Below, one piece after another: positions 8,193 to 16,266 of a stretch of DNA of 64,000 nucleotides. A program made the position numbers and the translations under genes. Within the stretch, counting starts at the first letter, position 1. The number at the start of each line of letters is the position of its first letter. This DNA is from Streptomyces sp. NBC_00271 (GTDB lineage Bacteria; Actinomycetota; Actinomycetes; Streptomycetales; Streptomycetaceae): NCBI RefSeq assembly GCF_036178845.1, contig NZ_CP108070.1:9176001-9240000 (forward strand). The letters run 5' to 3'. Under the pieces are notes generated by a model, which did no database searches, was not told the DNA's origin, and was given only the letters and a program-made list of their open reading frames with translations.

Positions 8193-9254
8193 GTGAATGC
8201 CATAGACAGGCGCACGTTTTCCCGGATTCTCACCGTAGGAACAGCCGGAGCCTCGCTCCCGGTGACATCGGCCTCCGCCTCATCCACTGCGTCGGCCGCC
8301 GTGGCCGACGGAGAAAAGTCCGCAATTCCGCCCGCGGCCCAGGCCGGAACACACACCTCTTTCGGCCCGCTGAAGCAGATCCGTGCCGGAGAGCTGAACA
8401 TAGGGTATGTGGATGTCGGTCCCGCTCACGGCCCCCCGGTCGTTCTGCTGCACGGCTGGCCCTACGACATTCACAGCTATGTCGATGTGGCGCCCAGGCT
8501 CGCCGCGGCGGGCCACCGGGTGATCGTGCCGTACCTGCGCGGTCACGGCACCACACGCTTCCGGTCGGACAAGACGTTCCGCAACGCCCAGCAGTCGGTG
8601 ATCGCGCTCGACATCATCGCGCTCATGGACGCGCTGAAGATCGAGAAGGCGATCCTCGCCGGTTTCGACTGGGGAGCGCGGACGGCCGACATCATCGCGG
8701 TGCTCTGGCCGGAGCGCTGCAAGGCCCTGGTCTCCGTGACCGGTTATCTCATCACCAACCGTGAAGTCCAAAAGGCGCCGCTGCCGCCAAAGGCCGAATG
8801 GGCGTGGTGGTATCAATACTATTTCGCCATCGAAAGGGGACGGCTCGGCCTCGCGAAGTACAAGCACGATTTCGCGAAACTCATATGGAAGAACGTCTCC
8901 CCGACATGGCACTTCAGTGACGCCACGTTCGATCGGACCGCGACCGCCTTCGACAATCCGGACTGGGTTCCCATCGTGATCCACAACTACCGGTGGCGAC
9001 TGAGTCTGGCCAAGGGCGACCCGCGATTCGATCGGCTGGAAAAGCGACTCGCCCAGAGTCCCGCCATCGCGCAGCCGACGATCACCCTTGACGGCGAACT
9101 GGATCCCTTCACGCCGCCGGGAAACGGTGCCTCTTATCGCGCGCATTTCACGGGCGCGTACGACCACCGGACGCTGAAGGGCATCGGCCACAACCTGCCG
9201 CAGGAAGCCCCTGCGGCATTCGCCAAGGCGGTCGTCGACGTCAATGCCCTCTGA
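8193..9254 (+). CDS. Secreted alpha/beta hydrolase (epoxide hydrolase-like)
   Basis: Roughly 353 residues. An RR-containing signal (DRRTFSRILTVGTAGAS) suggests Tat export. The hydrolase core shows HGWPYD (oxyanion segment), the nucleophile elbow AGFDWGART with Asp in place of Ser, DGELDPFTPP and the catalytic-His segment KGIGHNLPQEAP. Asp nucleophiles of this kind mark epoxide hydrolases and haloalkane dehalogenases, so a Ser esterase is unlikely. The start is uncertain: GTG 8193 is in frame but sits on top of the best Shine-Dalgarno (AGAAAGGTGA); an ATA at 8202, directly before DRRTF, has ideal spacing. The gene is convergent with the TetR gene, with a shared hairpin between. Confidence 0.75.
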   Translation: MNAIDRRTFSRILTVGTAGASLPVTSASASSTASAAVADGEKSAIPPAAQAGTHTSFGPLKQIRAGELNIGYVDVGPAHGPPVVLLHGWPYDIHSYVDVAPRLAAAGHRVIVPYLRGHGTTRFRSDKTFRNAQQSVIALDIIALMDALKIEKAILAGFDWGARTADIIAVLWPERCKALVSVTGYLITNREVQKAPLPPKAEWAWWYQYYFAIERGRLGLAKYKHDFAKLIWKNVSPTWHFSDATFDRTATAFDNPDWVPIVIHNYRWRLSLAKGDPRFDRLEKRLAQSPAIAQPTITLDGELDPFTPPGNGASYRAHFTGAYDHRTLKGIGHNLPQEAPAAFAKAVVDVNAL

Positions 9255-9280
9255 AATCCTCTGAAACCTCTGTTCGGTGT

Positions 9281-9307
9281 CGTGGCGGGCGTCAGGCGCC
9301 CGCCACG
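9281..9307. terminator. Bidirectional hairpin between convergent hydrolase and TetR genes
   Basis: An 11-bp perfect stem CGTGGCGGGCG / CGCCCGCCACG with a 5-base loop, 27 bp past the hydrolase stop and overlapping the TetR stop codon. No U-tract, as is usual in Streptomyces. Confidence 0.65.
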
Positions 9308-9912
9308 GCCTCCTGTGGCGCGCGGGCACCGAGCAGGGCCAGGCAGTTCGCCCACAGGGGGCTGAGCCGACGGGTGTTGTTGTAGAGCTTGGCGAACAGC
9401 ACCTGCCCCTCCAGCTGGGCGACCACCGCCCGTGCCGCTTCCCGGCTGTCGAGGGTGGTGACCTCCTCGCGCGCACGGGCCTCGGTGATGACCGACTCGA
9501 CCATCTCGACCTGCGCGTCGAAGATCTCCTGCAGGCGGGTGCGGATGGGCTCGGTGTGGTTGCTCATCTCCAGGCTGAGGTTCCCGAACAGGCAGCCGGA
9601 CACGGTGCCGCAGCTCTGCTGGCCGGCGCGCTGGCCGGCCTCCGTCTCCTCGAACAGCCGGTACAGCCGCCGCAGGGGTTCCTCGTCGCTGTTCAGGACG
9701 CGTGCCCAGGCGCTCTTCTGGGCGTCCCAGTGTTCGTCGAGCACGGCCAGGGCGAGGGCTTCCTTGGACGCGAAGAAGTAGTAGAAGCTGCCCTTGGGCA
9801 CGCCGGCCGCCTTGCAGATCTCGGCCACCCCCAGCGCCGAGTAGCCGCGCAGCTCGATGAGCGACTGCGCGGCGCTGAGGATCTTTTCCCTGGCGTCGCT
9901 GGTTCGTCCCAT
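9292..9912 (-). CDS. TetR-family repressor (NemR/ComR-like)
   Basis: A 206-residue protein. The N-terminal TetR HTH is clear (ILSAAQSLIELRGYSALGVAEICKAAGV overall, then PKGSFYYFFASKEALALAVL). The C-terminal half carries a Cys-rich CGTVSGCLFGNLSLEMS segment like that of electrophile-sensing NemR-type repressors, and those Cys residues are candidates for redox or electrophile sensing. Its own promoter region holds CGACCGGTCGACTAT at 9925-9939, so autorepression is likely; the same sequence before the SDR gene makes that operon the probable target. The sensing role is inferred from the family. Confidence 0.85.
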   Translation of the reverse strand: MGRTSDAREKILSAAQSLIELRGYSALGVAEICKAAGVPKGSFYYFFASKEALALAVLDEHWDAQKSAWARVLNSDEEPLRRLYRLFEETEAGQRAGQQSCGTVSGCLFGNLSLEMSNHTEPIRTRLQEIFDAQVEMVESVITEARAREEVTTLDSREAARAVVAQLEGQVLFAKLYNNTRRLSPLWANCLALLGARAPQEAVAGA

Positions 9913-9924
9913 GACGCAATTGTA

Positions 9925-9939
9925 CGACCGGTCGACTAT
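9925..9939. promoter_or_regulatory. Putative TetR autoregulatory operator
   Basis: CGACCGGTCGACTAT, 13-27 bp upstream of the TetR start codon, identical to the site at 4494-4508. The position overlaps the expected promoter or leader, consistent with autorepression. Confidence 0.65.
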
Positions 9940-10121
9940 CTCTGACTGCGGTCGCGTCCGTGCGGTGAAACCGTCCGATCGGGTGGTGTGGGAGCGCGAG
10001 CTCCGGCAGCGGGGCGAGGCGTGCCGCCGCGGGATGCGCGTGAGCCGTTCCGGCGAAGTCGCGGGTGTGTTGGGGTGGGTACATCGCCACGCTCAGGCGA
10101 GCGGGTGACGGGGGAGCCTCC

Positions 10122-12107
10122 ATGACCGAACCACCCAGCGAGGACGCCCCACCCGCCACCGGATCCCAGCCCGAGCCGCGCCCTCGGACCGCGCCTCAGG
10201 CCCGACCCGAGGTGCGGCCCCAGGCACGGCCGGAGGTCCGGCCTGAGGTGCGGCCCCAGGTCCGGCCTGAGGCGCGGTCCGAGGTGCGGCCCGAGGGTCG
10301 ATCCGAAGCCCGGCCTTCCCAGGCTCAGCCCGAGGTGCGGCTCCAGGCACGGCCTGAGGTCCGGCCTGAGGTGCGGCCCCAGGTCCGGCCTGAGGTGCGG
10401 CCCCAGGTCCGGCCTGAGGCGCGGTCCGAGGTGCGGCCCGAGGGTCGATCCGAAGCCCGGCCTTCCCAGGCTCAGCCCGAGGTGCGGCTCCAGGCACGGC
10501 CTGAGGTCCGGCCCGAGGCTCCGTCCGAGGTGCGGCCTCAGGCTCAGCCCGAGGCCCGGCCGGAGGTGCGGCCTGAGGTGCGGTCCGAGGTGCGCCCCCA
10601 GGCCCAGCCCGAGGCGCGGTCCGAAGGCCAACCTGAGGCCCAGCCCCAGGTCCGATCCGAGGGCCAGCCCAATACCCGACGTGGACCCCAGCGTCATCCC
10701 AAGCCTCAGCCCGGCTCGGGGGCTCAGCCCGGTCCCCGTCCCGGTCCTGGGGCTCAGTCCGAGCCTCGACTCGGCTCGGGAGCTCAGCCCGGTCCTCATC
10801 CCGGTCCCGGGGCTCAGCCGAAGCCTCGACTCGGCTCGGGGGCTCTGCCCAGTCCCCACCCCGGCCCCCGGGCCCAGCCCCAGCCCGGGCCCGAGCCCCA
10901 ACGCGGGCCTGTGTCCGACCCCCACCCTGGCCCCCGCCCCCGCCTCGACCCTGTACCCAACCCGCACCCCCACCCTGGCCCCCGCCTCGACCCTGTACCC
11001 AACCCGCACCCGCACCCCAGCCCCAGCCTCGTCTCTGCGCCCAACCCCAACCCCAACCCCAACCCCAACCCCGGCACCGGACCCGGCCCCGTGCCCGCGC
11101 CTCCGTCCGGATCCCCGCCCGATTCCCCCTCGCCCCGCGTCGAATTCGCGGAGCTTCTGGAGGCGGAGTTCGGTCGGCGATGGCCGGGGCGTTCCCTGGG
11201 GCTGGACGCCGTGCACCGGTACGCGATGATCCCGCCGGGAAAGCTCCTGCGGCCCTTACTGGTGCTGCACGCGGCGCTCACGGTGGGCGGAGAGCTGGGC
11301 GCGGTGCTGCCCGCCGCGGTCGGTATCGAGGGGGCGCACGTCGGCAGCCTCCTGCACGACGACATCATCGACCGCGACACCCAGCGGCGCGGCCGCGCGG
11401 CCGTCCACACGGAGTTCGGACCCGCCCAGGCAGTCGTCGCGGGCAACGCCCTGTTCTTCTCCTGGTTCGCGGCGCTCTCCGAGTGCGGTCGCCTGGAGGT
11501 GCCCGCCGACCGTGTCGAACGCGCCATGGCCGTGCAGGCCGAGGCCGGGGTGGCGATCTGCCGGGGCGCCTTCGACGAACTGGCGATGCGCGGCGACCTG
11601 GAACTGGGCGTCGGCGCGTACGTGGCGATGGCCCGGGCGAAGACCGCCGTGCTGCTGGCGGCCGCCTGCCGCGTGGGCGCCATTCTCGGCGGCGGTGACG
11701 CCCCGACGACGGAGCTGCTCGGCGACTTCGGCGACCACCTCGGGATCTGCTTCCAGATCCGCGACGACGTGCTGCCGTACGACCCGATCGCCGCGCGCGC
11801 CATGGGCAAGCCCTCCGACAGCGACGTCCGCAACCGCCGCCCCACCCTGCCCGTGCTGATCGCCCACCGCCGCGCGGACCCCAAGAGCCGCGCGGCGCTG
11901 CGCCACGCCCTGCTGGACGAGACCGAACCGGAGCTCGCCCTGTGCCGGATCCGTGCCGTGCTGGAGCGGACCGGAGCCCTGGACACCGCGCACGCGATGG
12001 CCGACGACCACGCCCGCAGGGCCCGCGAACTCCTCACCCGTCTGCCCGCCACCGCCCACGTCGCCCACGTCCGCGCCTTGGCGCTCCTCACCCGTCCGGC
12101 GTACTGA
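10122..12107 (+). CDS. Polyprenyl diphosphate synthase with a long repetitive N-terminal tail
   Basis: A 661-residue protein. Residues from about 340 are a trans-isoprenyl diphosphate synthase: the first Asp-rich motif is DDIID inside GSLLHDDIIDRDTQRRG, the second is DDVLPYD inside CFQIRDDVLPYD. Both Mg-binding motifs look usable; the second is relaxed, lacking the usual DDxxD. Residues 1 to about 340 are low-complexity: first a Pro/Glu/Val/Arg tandem repeat built on RPEVRPQ-type units, then Pro/Gly/Asn repeats (PGPRPGPG, PNPHPHP, NPNPNP). The tail keeps the reading frame and is preceded by a good RBS (GGGGGAG before ATG 10122), so it appears to be translated. Chain length and product are unknown; tails of this size are not normal for the family. 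Confidence 0.85.
   Translation: MTEPPSEDAPPATGSQPEPRPRTAPQARPEVRPQARPEVRPEVRPQVRPEARSEVRPEGRSEARPSQAQPEVRLQARPEVRPEVRPQVRPEVRPQVRPEARSEVRPEGRSEARPSQAQPEVRLQARPEVRPEAPSEVRPQAQPEARPEVRPEVRSEVRPQAQPEARSEGQPEAQPQVRSEGQPNTRRGPQRHPKPQPGSGAQPGPRPGPGAQSEPRLGSGAQPGPHPGPGAQPKPRLGSGALPSPHPGPRAQPQPGPEPQRGPVSDPHPGPRPRLDPVPNPHPHPGPRLDPVPNPHPHPSPSLVSAPNPNPNPNPNPGTGPGPVPAPPSGSPPDSPSPRVEFAELLEAEFGRRWPGRSLGLDAVHRYAMIPPGKLLRPLLVLHAALTVGGELGAVLPAAVGIEGAHVGSLLHDDIIDRDTQRRGRAAVHTEFGPAQAVVAGNALFFSWFAALSECGRLEVPADRVERAMAVQAEAGVAICRGAFDELAMRGDLELGVGAYVAMARAKTAVLLAAACRVGAILGGGDAPTTELLGDFGDHLGICFQIRDDVLPYDPIAARAMGKPSDSDVRNRRPTLPVLIAHRRADPKSRAALRHALLDETEPELALCRIRAVLERTGALDTAHAMADDHARRARELLTRLPATAHVAHVRALALLTRPAY
10234..10513. 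repeat. 133-bp exact direct repeat inside the synthase tail
   Basis: Bases 10234-10366 recur without change at 10381-10513, a shift of 147 bp (49 codons), within a broader array of degenerate 18-bp units. The shift is a multiple of three, so duplication kept the frame. Confidence 0.9.
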
Positions 12108-12176
12108 GCCGTAACGAATCAACCAGGAGTCCGAGAGGGGTGCCTGCGCGGGACGACCTCCCGGAGGCCTGATCGC

Positions 12177-12196
12177 GCGTTCAGGATGCGTTCAGG
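12177..12196. promoter_or_regulatory. 11-bp-spaced direct repeat, candidate OmpR-type binding site
   Basis: GCGTTCAGG occurs at 12177-12185 and again at 12188-12196, a period of 11 bp (one helical turn), about 130 bp upstream of the COG4705 gene. Tandem direct repeats with this spacing are what OmpR/PhoB-type response regulators bind; such a regulator is encoded at 19461-20123. Confidence 0.45.
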
Positions 12197-12323
12197 CTGC
12201 GACCGCCACGTTGATCGGCGTGGCGCGCAGGCCTGCGCAACACTGAGCCAACTGAGCCAATGGACACGCGCCCTCCTTCGGCCGTGTCCCTGGGGGCGTC
12301 GATGCACCCCCCAGGAGCGAACG

Positions 12324-13175
12324 TTGGACAAGACGGAACTCGTCGCCGACCCCCAAGCCGTCGACCCCGGCGCCTCCGCGATGAAGAAGCTGCCAGAGGT
12401 GACCCTGGCCTTCTGGATCATGAAGATCGCCGCGACGACACTCGGCGAGACCGCGGGTGACCTCTTCGCGCAGACCCTCAAGCTGGGCTACTTCCTCACC
12501 ACGATCCTGCTGTTCCTGATCTTCGTGGTCACACTGGTCGTGCAGCTCAGGTCGCGCCGCTACAACCCCTTCTTCTACTGGACGGTGATCCTTTCCACCA
12601 GCATGGCGGGCACCACGATGTCCGACTTCATGAACCGTGACGCCAGCGCCAAGTACCTCTCCGACGGGGCCACCTCGCTGGGCTGGGGTCCGCAGGGCCT
12701 GGGACTCGGGTACCCCGCGGGCGCCGCGATCCTGATCTCGCTACTGGTCGTGATCTTCACCGTCTGGAAGTTCACCGGGATGACGTTCGTCATCCGCGAC
12801 ATCGTGACCTTCCGGGCCGAGGCCCTCTTCTGGTCGGCGATCCTCGTGTCGAACACCCTCGGCACCTCGATGGGCGACTTCCTGTCGGACAGCTCCGGGC
12901 TCGGTTACGCGGGCGGCGCGCTGCTCGTCACCGGGCTGCTCGCGGTCCTCGTCGCGCTGATGCGTGTCCCCGCGGTGCCGAACGTGCTGCTGTTCTGGAT
13001 CGCCTTCGTCCTCACCCGTCCGCTCGGCGCGACCGCGGGCGACTTCCTCACCAAGCCGACCGCCAAGGGCGGGCTCGACCTCGGTACGGCGGGTTCGTCG
13101 GCCGTGCTGTTCGCGGTGCTCGTCGCTCTCATGGGCTATGCCCACCTGCGGGAGCGCAGGACGCTCGCCACCTGA
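12324..13175 (+). CDS. COG4705/DUF347-type integral membrane protein
   Basis: A 283-residue protein with about 8 membrane helices in four repeats, each carrying a glycine-aspartate motif near the start of a helix: TLGETAGDLFA, GTTMSDFMN, TLGTSMGDFLSD and PLGATAGDFLTK. This is the DUF347 repeat architecture of uncharacterised COG4705 membrane proteins. The TTG at 12324 was chosen because AGGAG lies 6 bases upstream; the next in-frame Met is at about 12381. Function is unknown; the repeated acidic residues in membrane segments suggest ion or metal transport, which is only inference. A half-length paralogue lies at 17573-18064. The gene is convergent with the M56 protease gene. Confidence 0.85.
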   Translation: MDKTELVADPQAVDPGASAMKKLPEVTLAFWIMKIAATTLGETAGDLFAQTLKLGYFLTTILLFLIFVVTLVVQLRSRRYNPFFYWTVILSTSMAGTTMSDFMNRDASAKYLSDGATSLGWGPQGLGLGYPAGAAILISLLVVIFTVWKFTGMTFVIRDIVTFRAEALFWSAILVSNTLGTSMGDFLSDSSGLGYAGGALLVTGLLAVLVALMRVPAVPNVLLFWIAFVLTRPLGATAGDFLTKPTAKGGLDLGTAGSSAVLFAVLVALMGYAHLRERRTLAT

Positions 13176-13238
13176 GACCGGCGAGCCAGGCCTCACCGAA
13201 AGACAGGTCCTGCCCCCGTGAGGCCTAGCCCGTAAGGC

Positions 13239-14135
13239 CTACCCGGGCAGGCTCTCGCCGAGCAGGCGCAGCAGATCGCCGGTGGCGTCCAGCGCGCCGA
13301 ACGCGGGCAGGGCGCCGAGGGCGAGGACGGCCACGCCGATGGACCACAGGTTCGGCGGCGGGGTCGTCTGCAGGGCGGCGATCCGGCGGGTGACCGCGTG
13401 TTCGGAGAAGCTCAGGGCGCAGCCCGGCCGGGCACGTTGGGCGACAAGGGCGGCCCGGGCGAGGGCGCGGGCGGTGGTACGGCGGTCTCCGACGCGCCGT
13501 GCGGCCTCCTCGTCGGCCCAGCGCTCCACCAGGAAGCCGACGGTGGTGCGCACGGGTGCGAGCACCGGGTTGGCGGCGGCGGCCAGGGTCACCGCGGTCG
13601 ACAGCACCGAGTGGCGGTGGGCGAGATGGGCGCGCTCGTGGGCCAGCAGTACGCGCCGCTCCGCCGGTTCCAGCGCCCCGAGCATGGCGGCCGTGACCAG
13701 GATCCGGCCCGGCGTGCCGGGGATCGCGAAGGCCCGGGGCGTCGAGGAGGCGGCGACGATGAGTTCGCTGTCGGGCGGATGTCCCTCGCACAGCCGCTCG
13801 AGGACGTGGCGGGTCGCGTAGTGGGCGCGCAGGGCGCGAGCGAGCCGGAAGCCGATCAGCCACAGGAGCATGATCGCGGCGACGGCGATCGCCACCGGGA
13901 CCGGTTCGGGCAGCCGCCGCCCGTCCTCCCCGGCCTCCGTGGCCACGTGCGGCGCCTCGTTGACCAGGGTGGCGGCGAGCAGGAGCAGCGCCCAGGTGGA
14001 GGCGGTGGCGGCCAGTACGGCGGCGATGGTGAGGACACGGGCGGCCAGCGCGGGGGAGACCTTGAGACCCACCTGCGACGCGACGGCCGTCAGCAGCAGC
14101 GGCAGGATGAGGGGGATGTAGACGTCGATCCTCAC
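13239..14135 (-). CDS. M56-family (BlaR1-like) membrane metalloprotease
   Basis: A 298-residue protein with N-terminal membrane helices (residues 5-60 and 80-105), a cytoplasmic zinc-protease domain with the HExxH motif in LLAHERAHLAHRHS, and a downstream ERWADEEA segment supplying the third ligand Glu. A final hydrophobic helix lies near residue 270. It overlaps the BlaI gene by 4 bp (ATGA), the classic blaI-blaR1 arrangement, though it lacks a penicillin-binding sensor domain. The expected job is to inactivate the BlaI repressor on an envelope signal. A second such pair lies at 21670-22997. Confidence 0.9.
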   Translation of the reverse strand: MRIDVYIPLILPLLLTAVASQVGLKVSPALAARVLTIAAVLAATASTWALLLLAATLVNEAPHVATEAGEDGRRLPEPVPVAIAVAAIMLLWLIGFRLARALRAHYATRHVLERLCEGHPPDSELIVAASSTPRAFAIPGTPGRILVTAAMLGALEPAERRVLLAHERAHLAHRHSVLSTAVTLAAAANPVLAPVRTTVGFLVERWADEEAARRVGDRRTTARALARAALVAQRARPGCALSFSEHAVTRRIAALQTTPPPNLWSIGVAVLALGALPAFGALDATGDLLRLLGESLPG

Positions 14136-14515
14136 ATCCCGCTCCCCCCGAGGAGATCCCGCAGGGCCTCTTCCTCCTGGGGGCTCAGGCCGGTGACGAA
14201 CTGCTGGAGGGCCGCGATCGGGTCGGGTCCCCGGTCGAGCGCCTCGTGCATGGCCTCGGCGGTCAGCTCGGCGGCGTTCTTGGCGGGCCGGTACGCGCCG
14301 CGCCGGCCGTCGACGTCACGCAGGACCAGACCCTTGTCGTACAGGCGTTTGAGGATGGTGTGAACGGTGTTGTAGGCGAGGTTGCCGCCGATCTCACCCT
14401 GGATGTCGGCGGGGGTGAGGGCCTCCTCGGTGGCCCAGAGGGCGGCGAGGACCTCGCTCTCCAGCTCACCGGCGCTGCGTCGTTCCGCTCGGCCATGGGG
14501 GCCTGTGCGAGCCAT
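14132..14515 (-). CDS. BlaI/MecI/CopY-family repressor
   Basis: A 127-residue winged-helix repressor: AGELESEVLAALWATEEALTPADIQ, then NLAYNTVHTILKRLYDKGLV (recognition helix) and a C-terminal dimerisation segment (LQQFVTGLSPQEEEALRDLL). The start is the Met of MARTGPHGRAERR at 14515; the longer open frame upstream crosses the operator region. Two CTAC(A)-type palindromes at 14679-14717 lie between it and the divergent membrane glycosyltransferase gene, so it probably represses both itself and that gene, with its M56 partner relieving repression. Confidence 0.9.
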   Translation of the reverse strand: MARTGPHGRAERRSAGELESEVLAALWATEEALTPADIQGEIGGNLAYNTVHTILKRLYDKGLVLRDVDGRRGAYRPAKNAAELTAEAMHEALDRGPDPIAALQQFVTGLSPQEEEALRDLLGGSGM

Positions 14516-14678
14516 GTCCGTCACCTTACAGCGCGTAGGGGCACGGGGGGCGGTGAGGGCGTACGAGTGTGCCCAGGGTGTACGAGGGTGGGCCCCCGGG
14601 CTGCATGCCCGACATCCCCTGCAGCCCCGCTTGTTCCACGGTAATTTGACTGTGTTTTGCTCAACTTCCCCCTTCACT

Positions 14679-14717
14679 CTACGTCTTGTAGGGTGAAGGA
14701 CCCTACAGAATGTAGGG
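14679..14717. promoter_or_regulatory. Two BlaI-type operators
   Basis: CTACGTCTTGTAG at 14679-14691 and the perfect dyad CCCTACAGAATGTAGGG at 14701-14717 (arms CCCTACA/TGTAGGG). They match the TACA-N-TGTA style of BlaI/MecI operators and lie 11-49 bp upstream of the glycosyltransferase start. Confidence 0.75.
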
Positions 14718-14727
14718 TGAAGGGTGG

Positions 14728-16227
14728 ATGATGGCCAAGACTGTGAACCGTCCGTTTGTCGGCGCCGATCGCCGCAGCCCACCCTCGACGAAACGCATCT
14801 TCAGACGGCCGCACGGCCAGCAGTGGCTGGCCCTGGTCGCGGGCGCCTTCACTCTGGCCCAACTGATCCTCGTGCGGCCGGGCATGGGGCTCGGCTGGGA
14901 CGAGACCGTCTATGTCAGCCAGGTCGGCTCAGACGTCCCCGCCGCCTTCTTCAGTGCCCCGCGCGCCCGCGGAGTGTCGCTGCTGGTGGCACCGATCGCG
15001 TCCTGGTCCTCGTCCACCGCCCTGCTGCGCGTGTATCTCGCGGTGCTCTCCGGACTCGGCCTGTTCGTGGCGCTGCGCGTCTGGCGCGGACTGTTCCCGA
15101 CGCGGGTACTGGCGGCGGCGGGCGCCCTGTTCGCCACGCTCTGGGTGACCCTCTTCTACGGCCCGCAGGCCATGCCCAACTACTGGGTCGCGATCGGCGC
15201 CCTGGCCTGCGTCGGCTGCTTCCTGCGCGCCCAGGCCGACCGCTTCGACCGGGCGGCGCTGTGGGGCGTGGGCCTGAGCGCCGCGCTGATGGCGTGGATG
15301 CGGCCCACCGACGCGGTCTACGTGACCCTGCCGCTGTTCTTCCTCGTCGTGTGCGTACGCCGCTGGCGGAGCCCGAGGCTGCTGGTGGCGCTCGTCGCGG
15401 GCCTGGTCGCCGGCGCCGGCGAATGGGTCGTCGAGGCGTATGTCAGCTATGGCGGCCTGGCCCAGCGGCTCTCCGACGGGTCCAAGATCCAGGGCGGCCT
15501 GGGCTGGAACTTAGCCTTCGACGACCAGATGCGCAGCCTCGGCGGGCGCGTCTTGTGCCGTCCCTGCACCGGGGCGATGCCCGCCCCGCCGGTGATGCTG
15601 TGGTGGTTCGCGCTGCCCGTCGTGGCCGTCCTCGGAGCGGTGATCGCCGTCAAGGCCCGGCGCCGGGTGAACAGCCTGCTGCCCCTGGCCTGCGCCGCGG
15701 TGGTGGGCTTCCCGTACCTCTTCATGATCGGATACGCGGCGCCGCGCTTCCTGCTGCCCGTGTACATCTTGCTGGCCATCCCGGCCGCCGACGCCCTGAT
15801 CCACCTGGTGACCGCGCCCGGCGGCGGAAGGCGCCCGGTGGCCGCCACCCTGGTGGCGCTCGGCCTGGCCGGGCATCTCGCGGTGCAGTTCGCGGTGCTG
15901 CAGCACACCGTGCATGGCACTACCGTCTCCCACCAGGACTGGGCCGACACCGCGACGCAGCTGCACCGGCTGGGGGTGAAGCCGCCCTGCATGCTGACCG
16001 GCTACGAGGACGTCCCGATCGCCTTCTACACCGGGTGCTCCTCCGTCGACACCGTCGGCCACAACGCCAACACCACCGTCGACGCCATAGTGCGGGCCGG
16101 ACAGCGGCTCCCGGTCGGTGTGCTGATCACACCGGGCCAAAAGCCACCCACGTACGCCCGCACGTGGGAAGCGCACCGCGTCGGCCATCTGATGGTGTAC
16201 GTCGCCCCCGCCGTCCGGGCAGGCTGA
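14728..16227 (+). CDS. GT-C fold (family 39/ArnT-like) membrane glycosyltransferase
   Basis: A 499-residue polytopic protein with about 10-12 membrane segments. The first outside loop after helix 1 has the GT-C acidic motif (GLGWDETVYVSQ), where the Asp-Glu pair normally binds the metal and the polyprenyl-phosphate-sugar donor. A soluble C-terminal domain begins near residue 400. Such enzymes move a sugar from a polyprenyl-phosphate carrier to lipids or proteins on the outer face. Its start lies directly behind the BlaI operators, and the flippase-like gene follows after 39 bp, so the pair probably forms a BlaI-controlled operon. The acceptor is unknown. Confidence 0.75.
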   Translation: MMAKTVNRPFVGADRRSPPSTKRIFRRPHGQQWLALVAGAFTLAQLILVRPGMGLGWDETVYVSQVGSDVPAAFFSAPRARGVSLLVAPIASWSSSTALLRVYLAVLSGLGLFVALRVWRGLFPTRVLAAAGALFATLWVTLFYGPQAMPNYWVAIGALACVGCFLRAQADRFDRAALWGVGLSAALMAWMRPTDAVYVTLPLFFLVVCVRRWRSPRLLVALVAGLVAGAGEWVVEAYVSYGGLAQRLSDGSKIQGGLGWNLAFDDQMRSLGGRVLCRPCTGAMPAPPVMLWWFALPVVAVLGAVIAVKARRRVNSLLPLACAAVVGFPYLFMIGYAAPRFLLPVYILLAIPAADALIHLVTAPGGGRRPVAATLVALGLAGHLAVQFAVLQHTVHGTTVSHQDWADTATQLHRLGVKPPCMLTGYEDVPIAFYTGCSSVDTVGHNANTTVDAIVRAGQRLPVGVLITPGQKPPTYARTWEAHRVGHLMVYVAPAVRAG

Positions 16228-16266
16228 GCGACATGACCCTCCTTCCGCCCGGCGTCGACGACAGTC

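Noticed and set aside
9936..11216. Complement open frame of 426 codons with Gly/Leu/Arg repeats
   Set aside because: It mirrors the repetitive tail of the polyprenyl synthase gene. The forward frame continues into a recognised enzyme and has an RBS; the complement frame has neither.
1..12107. Carotenoid or terpenoid biosynthetic cluster (phytoene-desaturase-like end and polyprenyl synthase)
   Set aside because: They are 10 kb apart with unrelated genes between, and no phytoene synthase or cyclase is visible in the window.
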